Shown piece after piece: positions 43,432-52,268 of a DNA stretch of 64,000 nt. Within the stretch, counting starts at the first letter, position 1; every line of letters starts with the position of its first letter. The stretch comes from Ktedonobacteraceae bacterium (GTDB taxonomy: Bacteria; Chloroflexota; Ktedonobacteria; Ktedonobacterales; Ktedonobacteraceae), in the NCBI GenBank assembly GCA_035653615.1, contig DASRBN010000003.1:62001-126000 (forward strand). Direction: 5' to 3'. Under the pieces are notes generated by a model. It was not told the DNA's origin and did no database searches. It saw only the letters and a list, made by a program, of their open reading frames with translations. A program made the translations under genes and the position numbers.

Positions 43432-45741
43432 CTAGACACGAGCCTCCTCCAAAGCCCTATCTTCAACCTCTGTTGCTTGCAAATCATGGCCTGCGCCTTC
43501 ACTTAATCCCACCCGGCGCCAGATGGCGCGCAAGGGAGCAGGCGCCCACCAGTTCCATTGACCGAGCAGGCGCATTGTCGCCGGTACCAGCAGCATACGC
43601 ACCAGCGTCGCGTCCATAATCACCGCGATAGCCAGTCCAATACCGATCTCCTGCACGAAAATGATCCTGGAAGTTCCAAATGCCCCTAATACGACCGCCA
43701 GTAGCACCGCCGCGCTCGTGATGAGCCAGCCGGTACGCTGCATGCCCGAAGCAATAGCAGCTCGATTGTCGCCCGTAGCGTCGAAGCGTTCCTTCACGCG
43801 ACTGAGCAAAAAGACTTCATAGTCCATTGAAAGACCGAAAGCGATGGCGAAAATCAGAATCGGCTGCGTCGAATCAAGGCTGCCAAGCGACTGGAAGTGC
43901 AGCAGGTTTTCCAGGTGTCCATCCTGGAAAATCCAGACCAGCGCACCAAAAGTGGCCGAAAGCGAAAGCACGTTCAGGATAATGGCCTTGAACGGCATCA
44001 CCAGCGAGCCTGTCATCAAGAACAGCAGCACGAAGACGGCGATGGCAATTACTGCCAGCGCGTAGGGAAGCGTTGCGCCCAGGCTGGCGAGCTGATCCAT
44101 CTGCCCGGGAGTGACTCCGGTGACCAGCGACACAAAACCTGCCGGTGTTTTGATGGCGCGTACCTGGCGCACGATATCTTCCGCTGCCGCGGATCGTTCA
44201 GCCGGTTGCATAGCTACGGTGATCTGCGTGGCATCTCCATTCGCCAGTTGAGATGCCACTGTCGCCAGTTGTGGATTAGCCGCCGGGTGCGCATAGAGCT
44301 GCTGGTAATCGACAAGCGAGAGCGATGGATCGACCGTGACCAGGCTCTCTACGTGAATCACTCCCGGAATGGCTGAAATTGCATGCACATAGGCATCCAG
44401 GCTTGCCAGGTTCGAGGCGGAAAGAGCATCGCCAGGAGTGTTAATGGCGATTTCAAGCTGCGATGATCCCTCCTGCGCAAAATCCCCTGACAGCCGGTCC
44501 GAGACCACGCGAGCAGGTTGATCCGGCGCAAGTACGGTTACACCAGGTGTCGCGAATGAAGCATGTAAAAAGGGTGTGCCTGACAGTACAAGGATGGCGA
44601 CGACAACCAGGGCGACCGGAATGGGCCAGCGCATAACAGCCTGTGAGAGTCGGTACCATGCTCCATGAGCTTCGCCGGAACTGGTAGGACTCTTTGATGC
44701 TCTACGACGAAACAATCCCTGAGTTGAGAGGGCGTTGACGCCCCTTCCAAGTAGTGCCAGCACCGCGGGCAGGATAGTCAGAGCGGCCAACAGCGCAACC
44801 AGCGTCGCTGCGATAGATCCCATAGCCATGCTGCGCAGGAAGAATTCAGGGAAGAGCAGCAGGCTCAAAAGGCTTGTGCTGACAGTCAAACCTGAAAACA
44901 GGATGGTACGTCCCGCGGTTGCCATCGTTCGCTGTATCGCGCCGCGTACATCATTTTCCTCTGCTTGCAACTCCTCGCGGAAGCGCGTAACAATGAAGAG
45001 CGAATAATCGATGGCCAGTCCCAGGCCCAGCATCGTGACCACCTGGATGGCAAAGATCGAGACATCCGTCAAGCCCGCCAGCACGCGCAAGACGGCGAAT
45101 GCTCCCAGAATGGCCACACCCCCAATCAGCAGCGGCAGCGCGGCCGCTACCAGCCCACTAAAGACGATCAGCAGCAAGATGACCACAATGGGCAATGTAA
45201 TCATCTCGGCCCGCTCAAGATCGGCGCTCGTCTGCGTATTGATCGCCACACTGACCGGAACATTCCCACCGACCAGCGTTTGTAACTCCGGCGAGCGAAT
45301 CAGTGGCGCAATGGCCTTGTACTCTTTCTCCTTCGTGGATTCGTCCTGCGATGCCAGGTGGACAATGGCGAACGTCTCGTGGCCATCGCGAGAGAGAAAA
45401 CTCGCGCTATGGGTTGAATAGTAGAAAGTAATCGAAGTAACCTCCGCCCTTGCCTTTAATGTCGCGAGCAACTGTGTCGCGGCATCCGTAAAAGCCGGAT
45501 CGCTCGCACGCAGTGTATTACTGCTCATGAGGATGATGACATCAGCCGACGAGTTGGGAAACTTCGTGTTCAGCACATCCTGTGCCCGTGACGACTCACT
45601 GGCCGGGTCGACGAATCCTCCAGTTTTCAGAGAACCGAAGACGCCGAAACCGTAGATCGCCGCTGTCGCAACAAGTAGCAGAGCGATAGCGAGCACAGTC
45701 CAGCGCGCGCGATAAAATGTGCCGCCAAGTCTTGTTAACAT
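43432..45741 (-). CDS. MMPL-family (RND superfamily) transporter
   Basis: This 769-residue inner-membrane transporter starts at ATG 45741 with AAAGG/AGGAAC upstream. Two homologous halves each begin with a helix, followed by an extracytoplasmic domain and a cluster of five to six helices. The D-Y-S-L-F-I-V-T-R segment in the first half and D-Y-E-V-F-L-L-S-R in the second are the MMPL signature with the proton-relay aspartates. Such proteins export lipids or drugs. A TetR-type gene lies upstream on the same strand, and an operator palindrome lies 15 bases before the start codon, so expression is probably induced by a TetR ligand. Confidence 0.92.
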   Translation of the reverse strand: MLTRLGGTFYRARWTVLAIALLLVATAAIYGFGVFGSLKTGGFVDPASESSRAQDVLNTKFPNSSADVIILMSSNTLRASDPAFTDAATQLLATLKARAEVTSITFYYSTHSASFLSRDGHETFAIVHLASQDESTKEKEYKAIAPLIRSPELQTLVGGNVPVSVAINTQTSADLERAEMITLPIVVILLLIVFSGLVAAALPLLIGGVAILGAFAVLRVLAGLTDVSIFAIQVVTMLGLGLAIDYSLFIVTRFREELQAEENDVRGAIQRTMATAGRTILFSGLTVSTSLLSLLLFPEFFLRSMAMGSIAATLVALLAALTILPAVLALLGRGVNALSTQGLFRRRASKSPTSSGEAHGAWYRLSQAVMRWPIPVALVVVAILVLSGTPFLHASFATPGVTVLAPDQPARVVSDRLSGDFAQEGSSQLEIAINTPGDALSASNLASLDAYVHAISAIPGVIHVESLVTVDPSLSLVDYQQLYAHPAANPQLATVASQLANGDATQITVAMQPAERSAAAEDIVRQVRAIKTPAGFVSLVTGVTPGQMDQLASLGATLPYALAVIAIAVFVLLFLMTGSLVMPFKAIILNVLSLSATFGALVWIFQDGHLENLLHFQSLGSLDSTQPILIFAIAFGLSMDYEVFLLSRVKERFDATGDNRAAIASGMQRTGWLITSAAVLLAVVLGAFGTSRIIFVQEIGIGLAIAVIMDATLVRMLLVPATMRLLGQWNWWAPAPLRAIWRRVGLSEGAGHDLQATEVEDRALEEARV

Positions 45742-45755
45742 GTTCCTGACCTTTC

Positions 45756-45772
45756 TGAATGAAGTTCATTCA
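45756..45772. promoter_or_regulatory. TetR operator O1 before the MMPL gene
   Basis: Palindrome TGAATGAAGTTCATTCA (8+1+8) centred 24 bases upstream of the MMPL ATG, between the likely promoter and ribosome site. Confidence 0.8.
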
Positions 45773-45864
45773 TTACGCTCAAAAAACCAACAAATTCACG
45801 CTTATTTTTTGAATTTACTCCCATCCCAACTGTGATTGTGGTACAGTGTTCGGTGTGTTTCAAA

Positions 45865-45881
45865 TGAATGAAGTTCATTCA
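45865..45881. promoter_or_regulatory. TetR operator O2 between tetR and MMPL genes
   Basis: A second identical palindrome TGAATGAAGTTCATTCA about 109 bases upstream of O1, in the short region between tetR and the exporter. Confidence 0.8.
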
Positions 45882-45948
45882 TCACGCCGCACACATTTTA
45901 CAATACGATAGAAATTGGTTCGGGTTGCAAAAATTTTTACTGGCTCGA

Positions 45949-46560
45949 TTACTCGGATTCCACGATCAACGATGGCCCAAAGAAAAGCCGCTCGACGACC
46001 TCGATGGTACGTTCACGGTACAGTTTCTCGTTTTCGCCATGCTCAATGCAATAGCATTCGTAAAGCATGGAATGTACCATTCCGAACAGGATTTTGGCGT
46101 ACATTTCCGTATCGAAAGGCGCCAGTTGACCCTGCTCGATGGCCTGCCGCAGGAAAGCATCGAGTGCCTTTGTAATCGATCCCTCAGCAAGCTTGTGTTG
46201 CCAGATCTCCTCAGCCGATTGCACATCGACCTGGAAGAGCGGCATCAATACTTGATTATCATGGCAAATGCGAAATGAGGCCTCAATGACGGCGCGTGGT
46301 ACTTGCCTGATCGGTAAAGCAAGAATAGCAGGGTCTTGCAGAACCCTGGCAATCGCTTCTACCCAGTCAATGGAGACGCTGCTGTAAATTTCGTGTTTGT
46401 TATGAAAATAGAGATAGACCGTACCTACAGCCATACCTGCTGCGCGTGCGATATCGGCAATCGTCGTATTCTCGTATCCTTGCCTGGCAAAAAGCTCGGC
46501 TGCGGCATCAAGGATAGCGCGGCGCTTTGTACGTGTATCTTCTCTAGTAGTCTCCGGCAT
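45949..46560 (-). CDS. TetR-family repressor of the MMPL exporter
   Basis: The protein has about 203 residues from ATG 46560, with GAAGAGG upstream; an earlier ATG at 46596 is inside the operator. The N-terminal TetR helix-turn-helix is complete: R-R-A-I-L-D-A-A-A-E-L-F-A, G-Y-E-N-T-T-I-A-D-I-A, A-G-M-A-V-G-T-V-Y-L-Y-F-H. A typical all-helical ligand domain follows. Three near-identical palindromes at 45756, 45865 and 46579 flank the gene, indicating self-repression and control of the MMPL transporter. Confidence 0.93.
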   Translation of the reverse strand: MPETTREDTRTKRRAILDAAAELFARQGYENTTIADIARAAGMAVGTVYLYFHNKHEIYSSVSIDWVEAIARVLQDPAILALPIRQVPRAVIEASFRICHDNQVLMPLFQVDVQSAEEIWQHKLAEGSITKALDAFLRQAIEQGQLAPFDTEMYAKILFGMVHSMLYECYCIEHGENEKLYRERTIEVVERLFFGPSLIVESE

Positions 46561-46578
46561 AAGTCCTCTTCGTAATGC

Positions 46579-46595
46579 TGAATGAACGTCATTCA
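46579..46595. promoter_or_regulatory. TetR operator O3 before the tetR gene
   Basis: TGAATGAACGTCATTCA, a 7+3+7 palindrome, differing from O1/O2 only at the centre. It lies about 20 bases upstream of the tetR ATG, consistent with autorepression. Confidence 0.8.
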
Positions 46596-46645
46596 TTTTA
46601 TACCATGAATGGAAGATAAAGTCAAGGGGCTGAACCGCTGATTAC

Positions 46646-46948
46646 CTATAAGCCTGACTGTGGTTTGAATATTCTCAGGATAATTTCGGCATCTGGAAAA
46701 TGCTCTTTGAACTGCTCAGGATAGTACAACGCTCTTCTGGATAGGCCATCAAGAGCGGAGAGAATAACTATCACCAGCTGGTCTGGATCGCGCAAAGCGA
46801 TCTCTCCGCTGGCCTGGCCTTCGACGATAAGCTGCCTTCTACGGTAGCCCGGAGTGTAGAGTAGAGGCGCGTACGGTGGAACCAGGTACTGGACACGACG
46901 ACATTGTCTTTGTAGCCTGAGATAAATGGAAGTGAAGAAAGAGGGCAA
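46646..46948 (-). pseudogene. C-terminal remnant of a TetR-family regulator
   Basis: A 100-residue open frame whose second half (R-R-Q-L-I-V-E-G-Q-A-S-G-E-I-A-L-R-D-P-D, then L-V-I-V-I-L-S-A-L-D-G-L) looks like the last helices of a TetR ligand domain. The upstream DNA on this strand is rnhB, so no helix-turn-helix can precede it. It may be a decayed second TetR gene, or a real small protein of unknown role. Confidence 0.5.
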
Positions 46949-46965
46949 GTGAAAAAACGCCCGGC

Positions 46966-47652
46966 TTATGGCTCTACCGCACCTGGCTCACTATCAAACG
47001 GATGAAACAGCCCAAACAGTTCCCGTACCGGCGCGAAACTTCTACGGTGAATTGGAGTAGCGCCATATTCGCGTAGCGCTGCCAGGTGTGCTTCGGTGCC
47101 ATATCCCTTGTGCTGGGCGAAGCCGTACTCAGGATATTGTTCGTGCATTTGCAGCATAATTCTATCCCGTGTGACTTTGGCGATCACCGATGCGGCCGCG
47201 ATGGAGAGGCACAACGCGTCCCCATGAATAATGGAGCGCTGCACAAGCGGAATGTCGGGTAGGAGCAGCGCATCCAGTAGCAGCGCCTGGGGAGCAGGAG
47301 ATAATTGCGCCAGTGCGGTACGCATAGCAAGCTTCGTGGCCTGCAAAATATTGCACTCGTCAATCAGTTCGACAGAACCTATGCCAATGCCAACCGTGAG
47401 AGCATGCTGCATAATGATTTCATATAGCCTAGAGCGTTCTGGTGCGGTTAATTGCTTGGAGTCGCGCGTACCGGCAAAAAGGGAAAAGCAATCCTTCTCC
47501 AGCGGTAAAATAACAGCCGCGGCTACCACAGGCCCGGCGAGGCAGCCGCGGCCTGCTTCATCGAGTCCGGCGATAAAAGAATAGCCCTGGGCAAGCAGGG
47601 CCATTTCTTCATCGAGCGTTGGTTCTTGTCGGCTATTCTTCGTTATTCTCAC
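46966..47652 (-). CDS. rnhB: Ribonuclease HII
   Basis: This 228-residue protein starts at GTG 47652, overlapping rplS by 20 bases; ATG 47604 is an alternative. The active site is complete: L-D-E-A-G-R-G near residue 30, the S-K-Q-L motif, and D-A-L in L-L-L-D-A-L-L-L-P. The conserved [15 protein letters not shown] follows. It cleaves the RNA strand of RNA-DNA hybrids, including single ribonucleotides in DNA. rplS-rnhB is a common bacterial arrangement. Confidence 0.93.
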   Translation of the reverse strand: MRITKNSRQEPTLDEEMALLAQGYSFIAGLDEAGRGCLAGPVVAAAVILPLEKDCFSLFAGTRDSKQLTAPERSRLYEIIMQHALTVGIGIGSVELIDECNILQATKLAMRTALAQLSPAPQALLLDALLLPDIPLVQRSIIHGDALCLSIAAASVIAKVTRDRIMLQMHEQYPEYGFAQHKGYGTEAHLAALREYGATPIHRRSFAPVRELFGLFHPFDSEPGAVEP

Positions 47653-48100
47653 TGCCGGTAACTGGAGCGGCGGCTTTAGAGGCGCGAGTAGCCTCTTTCG
47701 CTGCGATCTCTTTGCTCGTCTTGGGGCGCAGTTCCTTTAAGCGCGCAGCCTTCCCTGTCAGCCCACGCAGGTAGTAGAGCTGCTTGCGGCGCACGCGAGC
47801 ATGGCGAATGACCTCGATCTTCTCGATACGTGGAGAATTGAGGAGAAATGTGCGTTCGACACCCACGCCATGCGTGATGCGACGAACGGTAAAATTGCGG
47901 TTCACGCCGCCACCACGCAGGCGCATCACAACGCCCTCAAATGGCTGCAAGCGTTCGCGGTTCCCTTCAACGACCCTCACTTGCAGGCGAACTGTATCAC
48001 CTGACTGAATTTCTGGTATATCTTTACGCAACTGGGCGCTTTCAACAGCGGCCAGCAGCGCACGTCCGGCAGACTTCGTTACTGTTTGTTTGTCGGCCAT
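47633..48100 (-). CDS. rplS: 50S ribosomal protein L19
   Basis: This 155-residue protein starts at ATG 48100 behind AGGAGG. The L19 core (residues 20-115) is recognised from [32 protein letters not shown] and [10 protein letters not shown]. The last 40 residues, [10 protein letters not shown] and an acidic end, exceed the usual L19 length and look like a flexible tail. It sits at the 30S/50S interface of the ribosome. Confidence 0.95.
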   Translation of the reverse strand: MADKQTVTKSAGRALLAAVESAQLRKDIPEIQSGDTVRLQVRVVEGNRERLQPFEGVVMRLRGGGVNRNFTVRRITHGVGVERTFLLNSPRIEKIEVIRHARVRRKQLYYLRGLTGKAARLKELRPKTSKEIAAKEATRASKAAAPVTGSENNEE

Positions 48101-48199
48101 CCTTCACAACCTCCTGCGCGCGTCATGCTCAGCCTGTAGAGATAGAAGTAGTAAGTCCATTTCCGATCCGTGGTGAAGCGGAGCCTTCTGCGCTAAAAC

Positions 48200-48463
48200 C
48201 TATGCTTTGGTGCTATTCAGCTGCTTCATCAAGCGCGATTTGCGGCGAGCAGCGTTATTACGATGAATGACGCCCTTTTTGGCGGCGCGGTCCAGCTCGC
48301 TCACAGCTGCCCGTACAGCAGCTTCGGCATTCACATCTTCGTCATTAATAGCCTGGCGAGCTTTTGTAACACGTGTCTTTACGAGTGATTTGATGCTGCG
48401 ATTGTGCAAGCGGCGCTTTTGCTCCTGGCGCATGCGCTTTTCCGCAGACGGGTTATTGGGCAT
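48200..48463 (-). CDS. rpsT: 30S ribosomal protein S20
   Basis: This 87-residue basic helical protein starts at ATG 48463 with GGGAGGAA upstream. It has the S20 pattern N-P-S-A-E-K-R-M-R-Q and R-N-R/H-N-R-S-I-K-S, V-K-T-R-V, the A-V-S-E-L-D-R-A segment, and the C-terminal H-R-N-N-A-A-R-R-K-S-R-L. It binds 16S rRNA early in 30S assembly. Confidence 0.95.
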   Translation of the reverse strand: MPNNPSAEKRMRQEQKRRLHNRSIKSLVKTRVTKARQAINDEDVNAEAAVRAAVSELDRAAKKGVIHRNNAARRKSRLMKQLNSTKA

Positions 48464-48638
48464 GTAAGTACTATTCCTCCCCGAAACATCTGCCCCTCTC
48501 ACGGGCGAAATCTAAAAAACGTCTATGTCAGGGGCGACCGGCATGTAGCACGCGGATTCGTCCGGCATGTGGTCGCTCCGTCATATGAGTGCCCATGGAT
48601 TATAGCAGAAAGGCTACGAATATGTCAAACAAAAATTA

Positions 48639-50348
48639 CTAGTACAGGAGCACAGCTGCCCCGTAGGATGTGTTGGCGTATAACCAGGCGGCGTCATTCT
48701 CCTGCATGTTGATGCAGCCGTGGCTCCCATTGCCGGCAAACTGTTCATCGCCTCCCACATCGTAGTGCGGGAAATTGGTGCCGGGGCCATAGTTCACTCG
48801 CCACCAGCTATCGTGGAAGAAGTATCCACCATCGTGATATTCCATCGCATAGTTGATCTTGGTATCTGGATACCAGAATGCCGACCCTTTGGGTTCGCTC
48901 GACTTGAACACTGTCGGCGACTGCCGCAAGAAAATGTTCCAGAATCCAGGCGGCGAGGGCTTGTCATATTGGCCAGAAGTAATCAGGAACGAACGTACCA
49001 GCTTGCCGTTATCGTACAGGCGCAGCGTCTGCTCGATCAGCGAAACCACCAGTACCTGGCCCGACATCAGATTGTAATGCTTCATCAGCTCGATATCGGT
49101 CGCGTGTACCTGGTTCCACGGCGTTTTGTCGCTGTAATCGGCCTCCATCATCTTCAGATGCAGCATATCATTGTTGATCAGGTCAATCGCTGACTGGAAA
49201 TCATCAATCGATTGCGTGCCCTGGGCGTACTGCAAGGCGGCATCCGCATCCGACCCTATACCCTGCTCGTCATATTCATAATCCAGGTTATAGCTGCCAC
49301 CGTCGTAGGAATCGTGGTACTGGTGCGAGTTGCCCCAGCTGGTGACCTCCTTATGGAACTGGCTCAGCAGGTAGCTGGCCTGTCCCTCGATCAACGGCAT
49401 CTGGATTGAGGCAAGATCGCTGTCAATTTGCGATGAGAACTTCAGGTAATCCGTAATCGACTTAGCGTTGGCGAGCGCCGCTTTATCAGCATTATAATGC
49501 TGTTGGAACGTACTATAGTTCTGACCATACTGCTTGAGCAAGTTAATATCGGCGTTGAGTTCGCTCAGTTTGTATGCGCCTACGTAGGGAATGGCCTGCG
49601 ATGAGTAAACCGTCGTTTCATTCAGCTGCGTATTGATCTGATCGATCAAAGACGAGTAATCCTCCGGTTTGGTCGCATTGCGGAAGGCTTGCAGGTCGTT
49701 CTGCTGTTGCTGTTTGAGGCCCGTTACGTCCAGGTGCGAAGCTTGTAACTGCCGGATGACCTGCTGCAATGATAGCAGGGCGTTATACGCAGGCCCCATC
49801 AAGTGAAGCGCCTGCGTGGAACGTTTAGCGTTGTAGCTGATCTGCAGGTAATCTTTGGGATATTGGGCTTTTGCCAGTAAGTTCTGGTCGCTGGTCAGTT
49901 GAGTGGCAAAGATTTTCGCCTCGACGAAGTTCTGATCCTGCCGCTGGGCCAGGGCGCTTTCAAAGTTGGATAGGTCGACGGTAGCCTGGTAGTCCAACTC
50001 CTGCGTCACTTGCAATTCCAGGCCGCTCACCTGCACTTTCAGCAGACTGTAGCGCTGTGCCAGGTTTGTATAATATGCATTAACTGATGAGCCGTTGAAC
50101 AGCCCAAAAGGGGCATTGGTCTGACTTAGTTGCGCTTCCTGATTCAATATTGGCTGGAGCATATCCGCGGGTACGCCGATGCTTCGCGCATTGGCTATGC
50201 TCTGGTCGAGCGCGGCCTTACTTGAAGTGGCCTGCTGTTGCGTTTGAGGGTCACCACAGGCACTTAATAAAAGCATCACAAGCAAGGCTGCTAGCATGAC
50301 AAATGCGGCTTTGCCCGGACGCTGCCGCAGACGGGAGAGAGATGCCAT
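48639..50348 (-). CDS. Lipoprotein with L,D-transpeptidase (YkuD) domain
   Basis: The protein has about 569 residues from ATG 50348, where GAGGAGG is placed upstream; open codons to 50504 lack a start signal. The signal peptide ends in the lipobox L-L-S-A-C-G. Residues about 40-400 are alpha-helical with many Q and L, perhaps coiled-coil, as a spacer. The C-terminal 150 residues form the YkuD fold with the catalytic motif S-H-G-C-I-N-M and the conserved upstream histidine in Y-F-F-H-D-S. It should make 3-3 crosslinks or attach proteins to peptidoglycan. Confidence 0.88.
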   Translation of the reverse strand: MASLSRLRQRPGKAAFVMLAALLVMLLLSACGDPQTQQQATSSKAALDQSIANARSIGVPADMLQPILNQEAQLSQTNAPFGLFNGSSVNAYYTNLAQRYSLLKVQVSGLELQVTQELDYQATVDLSNFESALAQRQDQNFVEAKIFATQLTSDQNLLAKAQYPKDYLQISYNAKRSTQALHLMGPAYNALLSLQQVIRQLQASHLDVTGLKQQQQNDLQAFRNATKPEDYSSLIDQINTQLNETTVYSSQAIPYVGAYKLSELNADINLLKQYGQNYSTFQQHYNADKAALANAKSITDYLKFSSQIDSDLASIQMPLIEGQASYLLSQFHKEVTSWGNSHQYHDSYDGGSYNLDYEYDEQGIGSDADAALQYAQGTQSIDDFQSAIDLINNDMLHLKMMEADYSDKTPWNQVHATDIELMKHYNLMSGQVLVVSLIEQTLRLYDNGKLVRSFLITSGQYDKPSPPGFWNIFLRQSPTVFKSSEPKGSAFWYPDTKINYAMEYHDGGYFFHDSWWRVNYGPGTNFPHYDVGGDEQFAGNGSHGCINMQENDAAWLYANTSYGAAVLLY

Positions 50349-50498
50349 TGTTAAAACATTCCTCCTCAGAAATTGTCGCATACATATGCATACAGAAAGA
50401 TTAATAGGCATTTTATATAGGTATAAACGCCGCTTACCTATTATATTACATCGGTTAATAGCGGCAAACGTAACAAAAGGCCCCGGTTGGACTTGCGA

Positions 50499-50700
50499 TG
50501 GCATGATGAATGAGACGTATCACAATGAATGAGACATATCACAACCGGACGCCATAGCATTGAAAACCCGTCCGGCCCTGTCATTCTGAGCGGAGCGAAG
50601 AATCTCTGGTACGATGGACACAGATTCTTCGCTTCACTCAGAATGACAGGGCCGGAGCCACTCGGATGACCAGTTTTGAACGTGAAAGTTCATCATGCCA
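50499..50700. repeat. Composite palindromic element with 12-bp terminal inverted repeats
   Basis: TGGCATGATGAA (50499-50510) and TTCATCATGCCA (50689-50700) are perfect terminal inverted repeats. Inside, 50572-50605 (CCGGCCCTGTCATTCTGAGC and 14 more bases) pairs with 50622-50655 with two mismatches. This is the same inner palindrome as at 17350 and 43285 but with different ends. It lies between the transpeptidase and the transsulfuration gene. Confidence 0.85.
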
Positions 50701-50728
50701 TTCATCATTCTTACCTTTGTTTGATAAT

Positions 50729-51868
50729 CTACTGGCTTAGAGCCTGCTCCAGGTCCGCGATAATATCCTCAATATCTTCGATACCCACCGAGAGGCGCAG
50801 CAACGTATCGGTGAGGCCCCGCGCTTCGCGAATTTCCTTTGGAATGGAGCCATGCGTCATTGACGCGGGATGGCAAACAAGCGATTCCACTCCGCCGAGG
50901 CTTTCCGCCAGCGCGAACACCTTGAAGTGACGTACCATTGCCGTTACATCGTCATACGTTCCCTTGAATTGGAAAGAGACCATGCCGCCGAAGCCGCTCA
51001 TCTGGCGCCTGGCAAGTTCATAGTCGGGATGAGAGGGCAGCCCTGGGTAGTAGACCTTTTCGACGCGTGGATGCTCGTGCAGGAACCTGGCAACTGCGCG
51101 CGCGTTCTCTTCGTGCTGGCGCATACGCACCGCCAGCGTCTTAATGCCGCGTAGCGTCAGCCAGCTATCGAAAGGCGCCGGTACTCCTCCTGCCGCGTTC
51201 TGGTAGAACTTGATCGCCTCGTATGCCTCCGCATTGTTCAAAACTACCGCGCCGCCAATGACATCGCTATGCCCATTGATATATTTTGTGGTGCTATGTA
51301 CAACGATGTCCGCGCCCAGCTTTAGTGGTTGCTGAAAGTATGGGCTGGCAAACGTGTTATCCACGACGACCAGCAATTTGTGTTGATGCGCGATCTCTGC
51401 GACAGCTTGAATATCGATCAAGCGCAGGAGCGGATTGGTAGGTGTCTCCAACCAGGCGATTTTGGTGTTGGGGCGAATGGCTTTCTCAAATGCTGCAACA
51501 TCGCCTGCCGGTACATAGCTCGTTTCGACATTGTAGCGACGCATCACGCGCTCGAAAATGCGATAGCTGCCGCCATACAGGTCGTCGCAGGCCACCATAT
51601 GATCACCCGCGCTCAGCAGGCTGAGAACGGCTGCTTCCGCCGCCATGCCGGACGCGAAGGCCAGCCCATATGTTGCTCCTTCGAGAGCGGCGATACATGC
51701 CTGCAATGCGCTGCGCGTCGGATTATCGGTGCGCGAGTATTCAAACCCTTTATTTTCACCCAGTCCTGCCTGGGCATAGGTCGCGGTCTGGAAAATGGGC
51801 GTCATGACCGCGCCGGTCGATGGATCAGGCTCCTGCCCAGCGTGAATAGCCTTTGTCGCGAACTTCAT
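50729..51868 (-). CDS. Cystathionine gamma-synthase/lyase family PLP enzyme
   Basis: This 379-residue protein starts at ATG 51868 with AAGGAG upstream. It is of the Cys/Met metabolism family. The N-terminus has T-K-A-I-H-A-G and the substrate loop T-A-T-Y-A-Q-A. The cofactor contacts are Y-S-R-T-D-N-P-T and F-A-S-G-M-A-A, with V-V-V-D-N-T-F and the Schiff-base lysine in H-S-T-T-K-Y-I-N-G-H. The C-terminus G-G-V-E-S-L-V-C-H-P-A-S-M-T-H is typical. Whether it makes cystathionine or cleaves it cannot be told from sequence alone. No other methionine gene is in the window. Confidence 0.9.
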   Translation of the reverse strand: MKFATKAIHAGQEPDPSTGAVMTPIFQTATYAQAGLGENKGFEYSRTDNPTRSALQACIAALEGATYGLAFASGMAAEAAVLSLLSAGDHMVACDDLYGGSYRIFERVMRRYNVETSYVPAGDVAAFEKAIRPNTKIAWLETPTNPLLRLIDIQAVAEIAHQHKLLVVVDNTFASPYFQQPLKLGADIVVHSTTKYINGHSDVIGGAVVLNNAEAYEAIKFYQNAAGGVPAPFDSWLTLRGIKTLAVRMRQHEENARAVARFLHEHPRVEKVYYPGLPSHPDYELARRQMSGFGGMVSFQFKGTYDDVTAMVRHFKVFALAESLGGVESLVCHPASMTHGSIPKEIREARGLTDTLLRLSVGIEDIEDIIADLEQALSQ

Positions 51869-52268
51869 ACGAAAATTACTCCTTACTTTGGATGATTACT
51901 GAGGGCGACTACGAGAGTACGTCCTTACTATGACCACGAGATGATTACAGGCGAGAACGTATCCTTGTAAGGGCGTACCCTTGTGGTCGCCCTGAAGTTC
52001 AATCATAAAACGTTCTATTCATAAGACGAATAGAAGTCACGCCTGGTGCCTGAAAAAGACAAAGGTATAGTTCTGCAAATCGAAACAAGCAACGAAGCTC
52101 GTTTTATTCTGCTACTCCCTTCTCCAACTAACGCCCCCGTGAAAACGTAATAGTATCAGATGCAGGTGTTTGCGAGGGCCATTATAAGACTATGCCCTCC
52201 GACCTCCTGCCTATGATACAATTATAAGCAGGTCAGTCTCTGTCCAGTACTCAAAGAAACTCGAATAT
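51869..52268. other. Divergent intergenic region with family E repeat
   Basis: This 400-base region separates the transsulfuration gene (minus) and the esterase gene (plus). It holds the inverted repeat at 51902-51993; the rest shows no gene, and no S-box, T-box or other riboswitch motif is visible. Confidence 0.4.
51902..51993. repeat. Inverted repeat AGGGCGACCACAAGGGTACG (family E)
   Basis: Arms 51902-51928 and 51967-51993 match at 23 of 27 positions. The same core occurs as a single arm at 9917-9940. Confidence 0.75.

Noticed and set aside
51869..52268. Possible SAM or other riboswitch upstream of the transsulfuration gene
   Set aside because: The only structure there is the family E inverted repeat, also present at 9917 next to an unrelated gene; no S-box motifs are seen.
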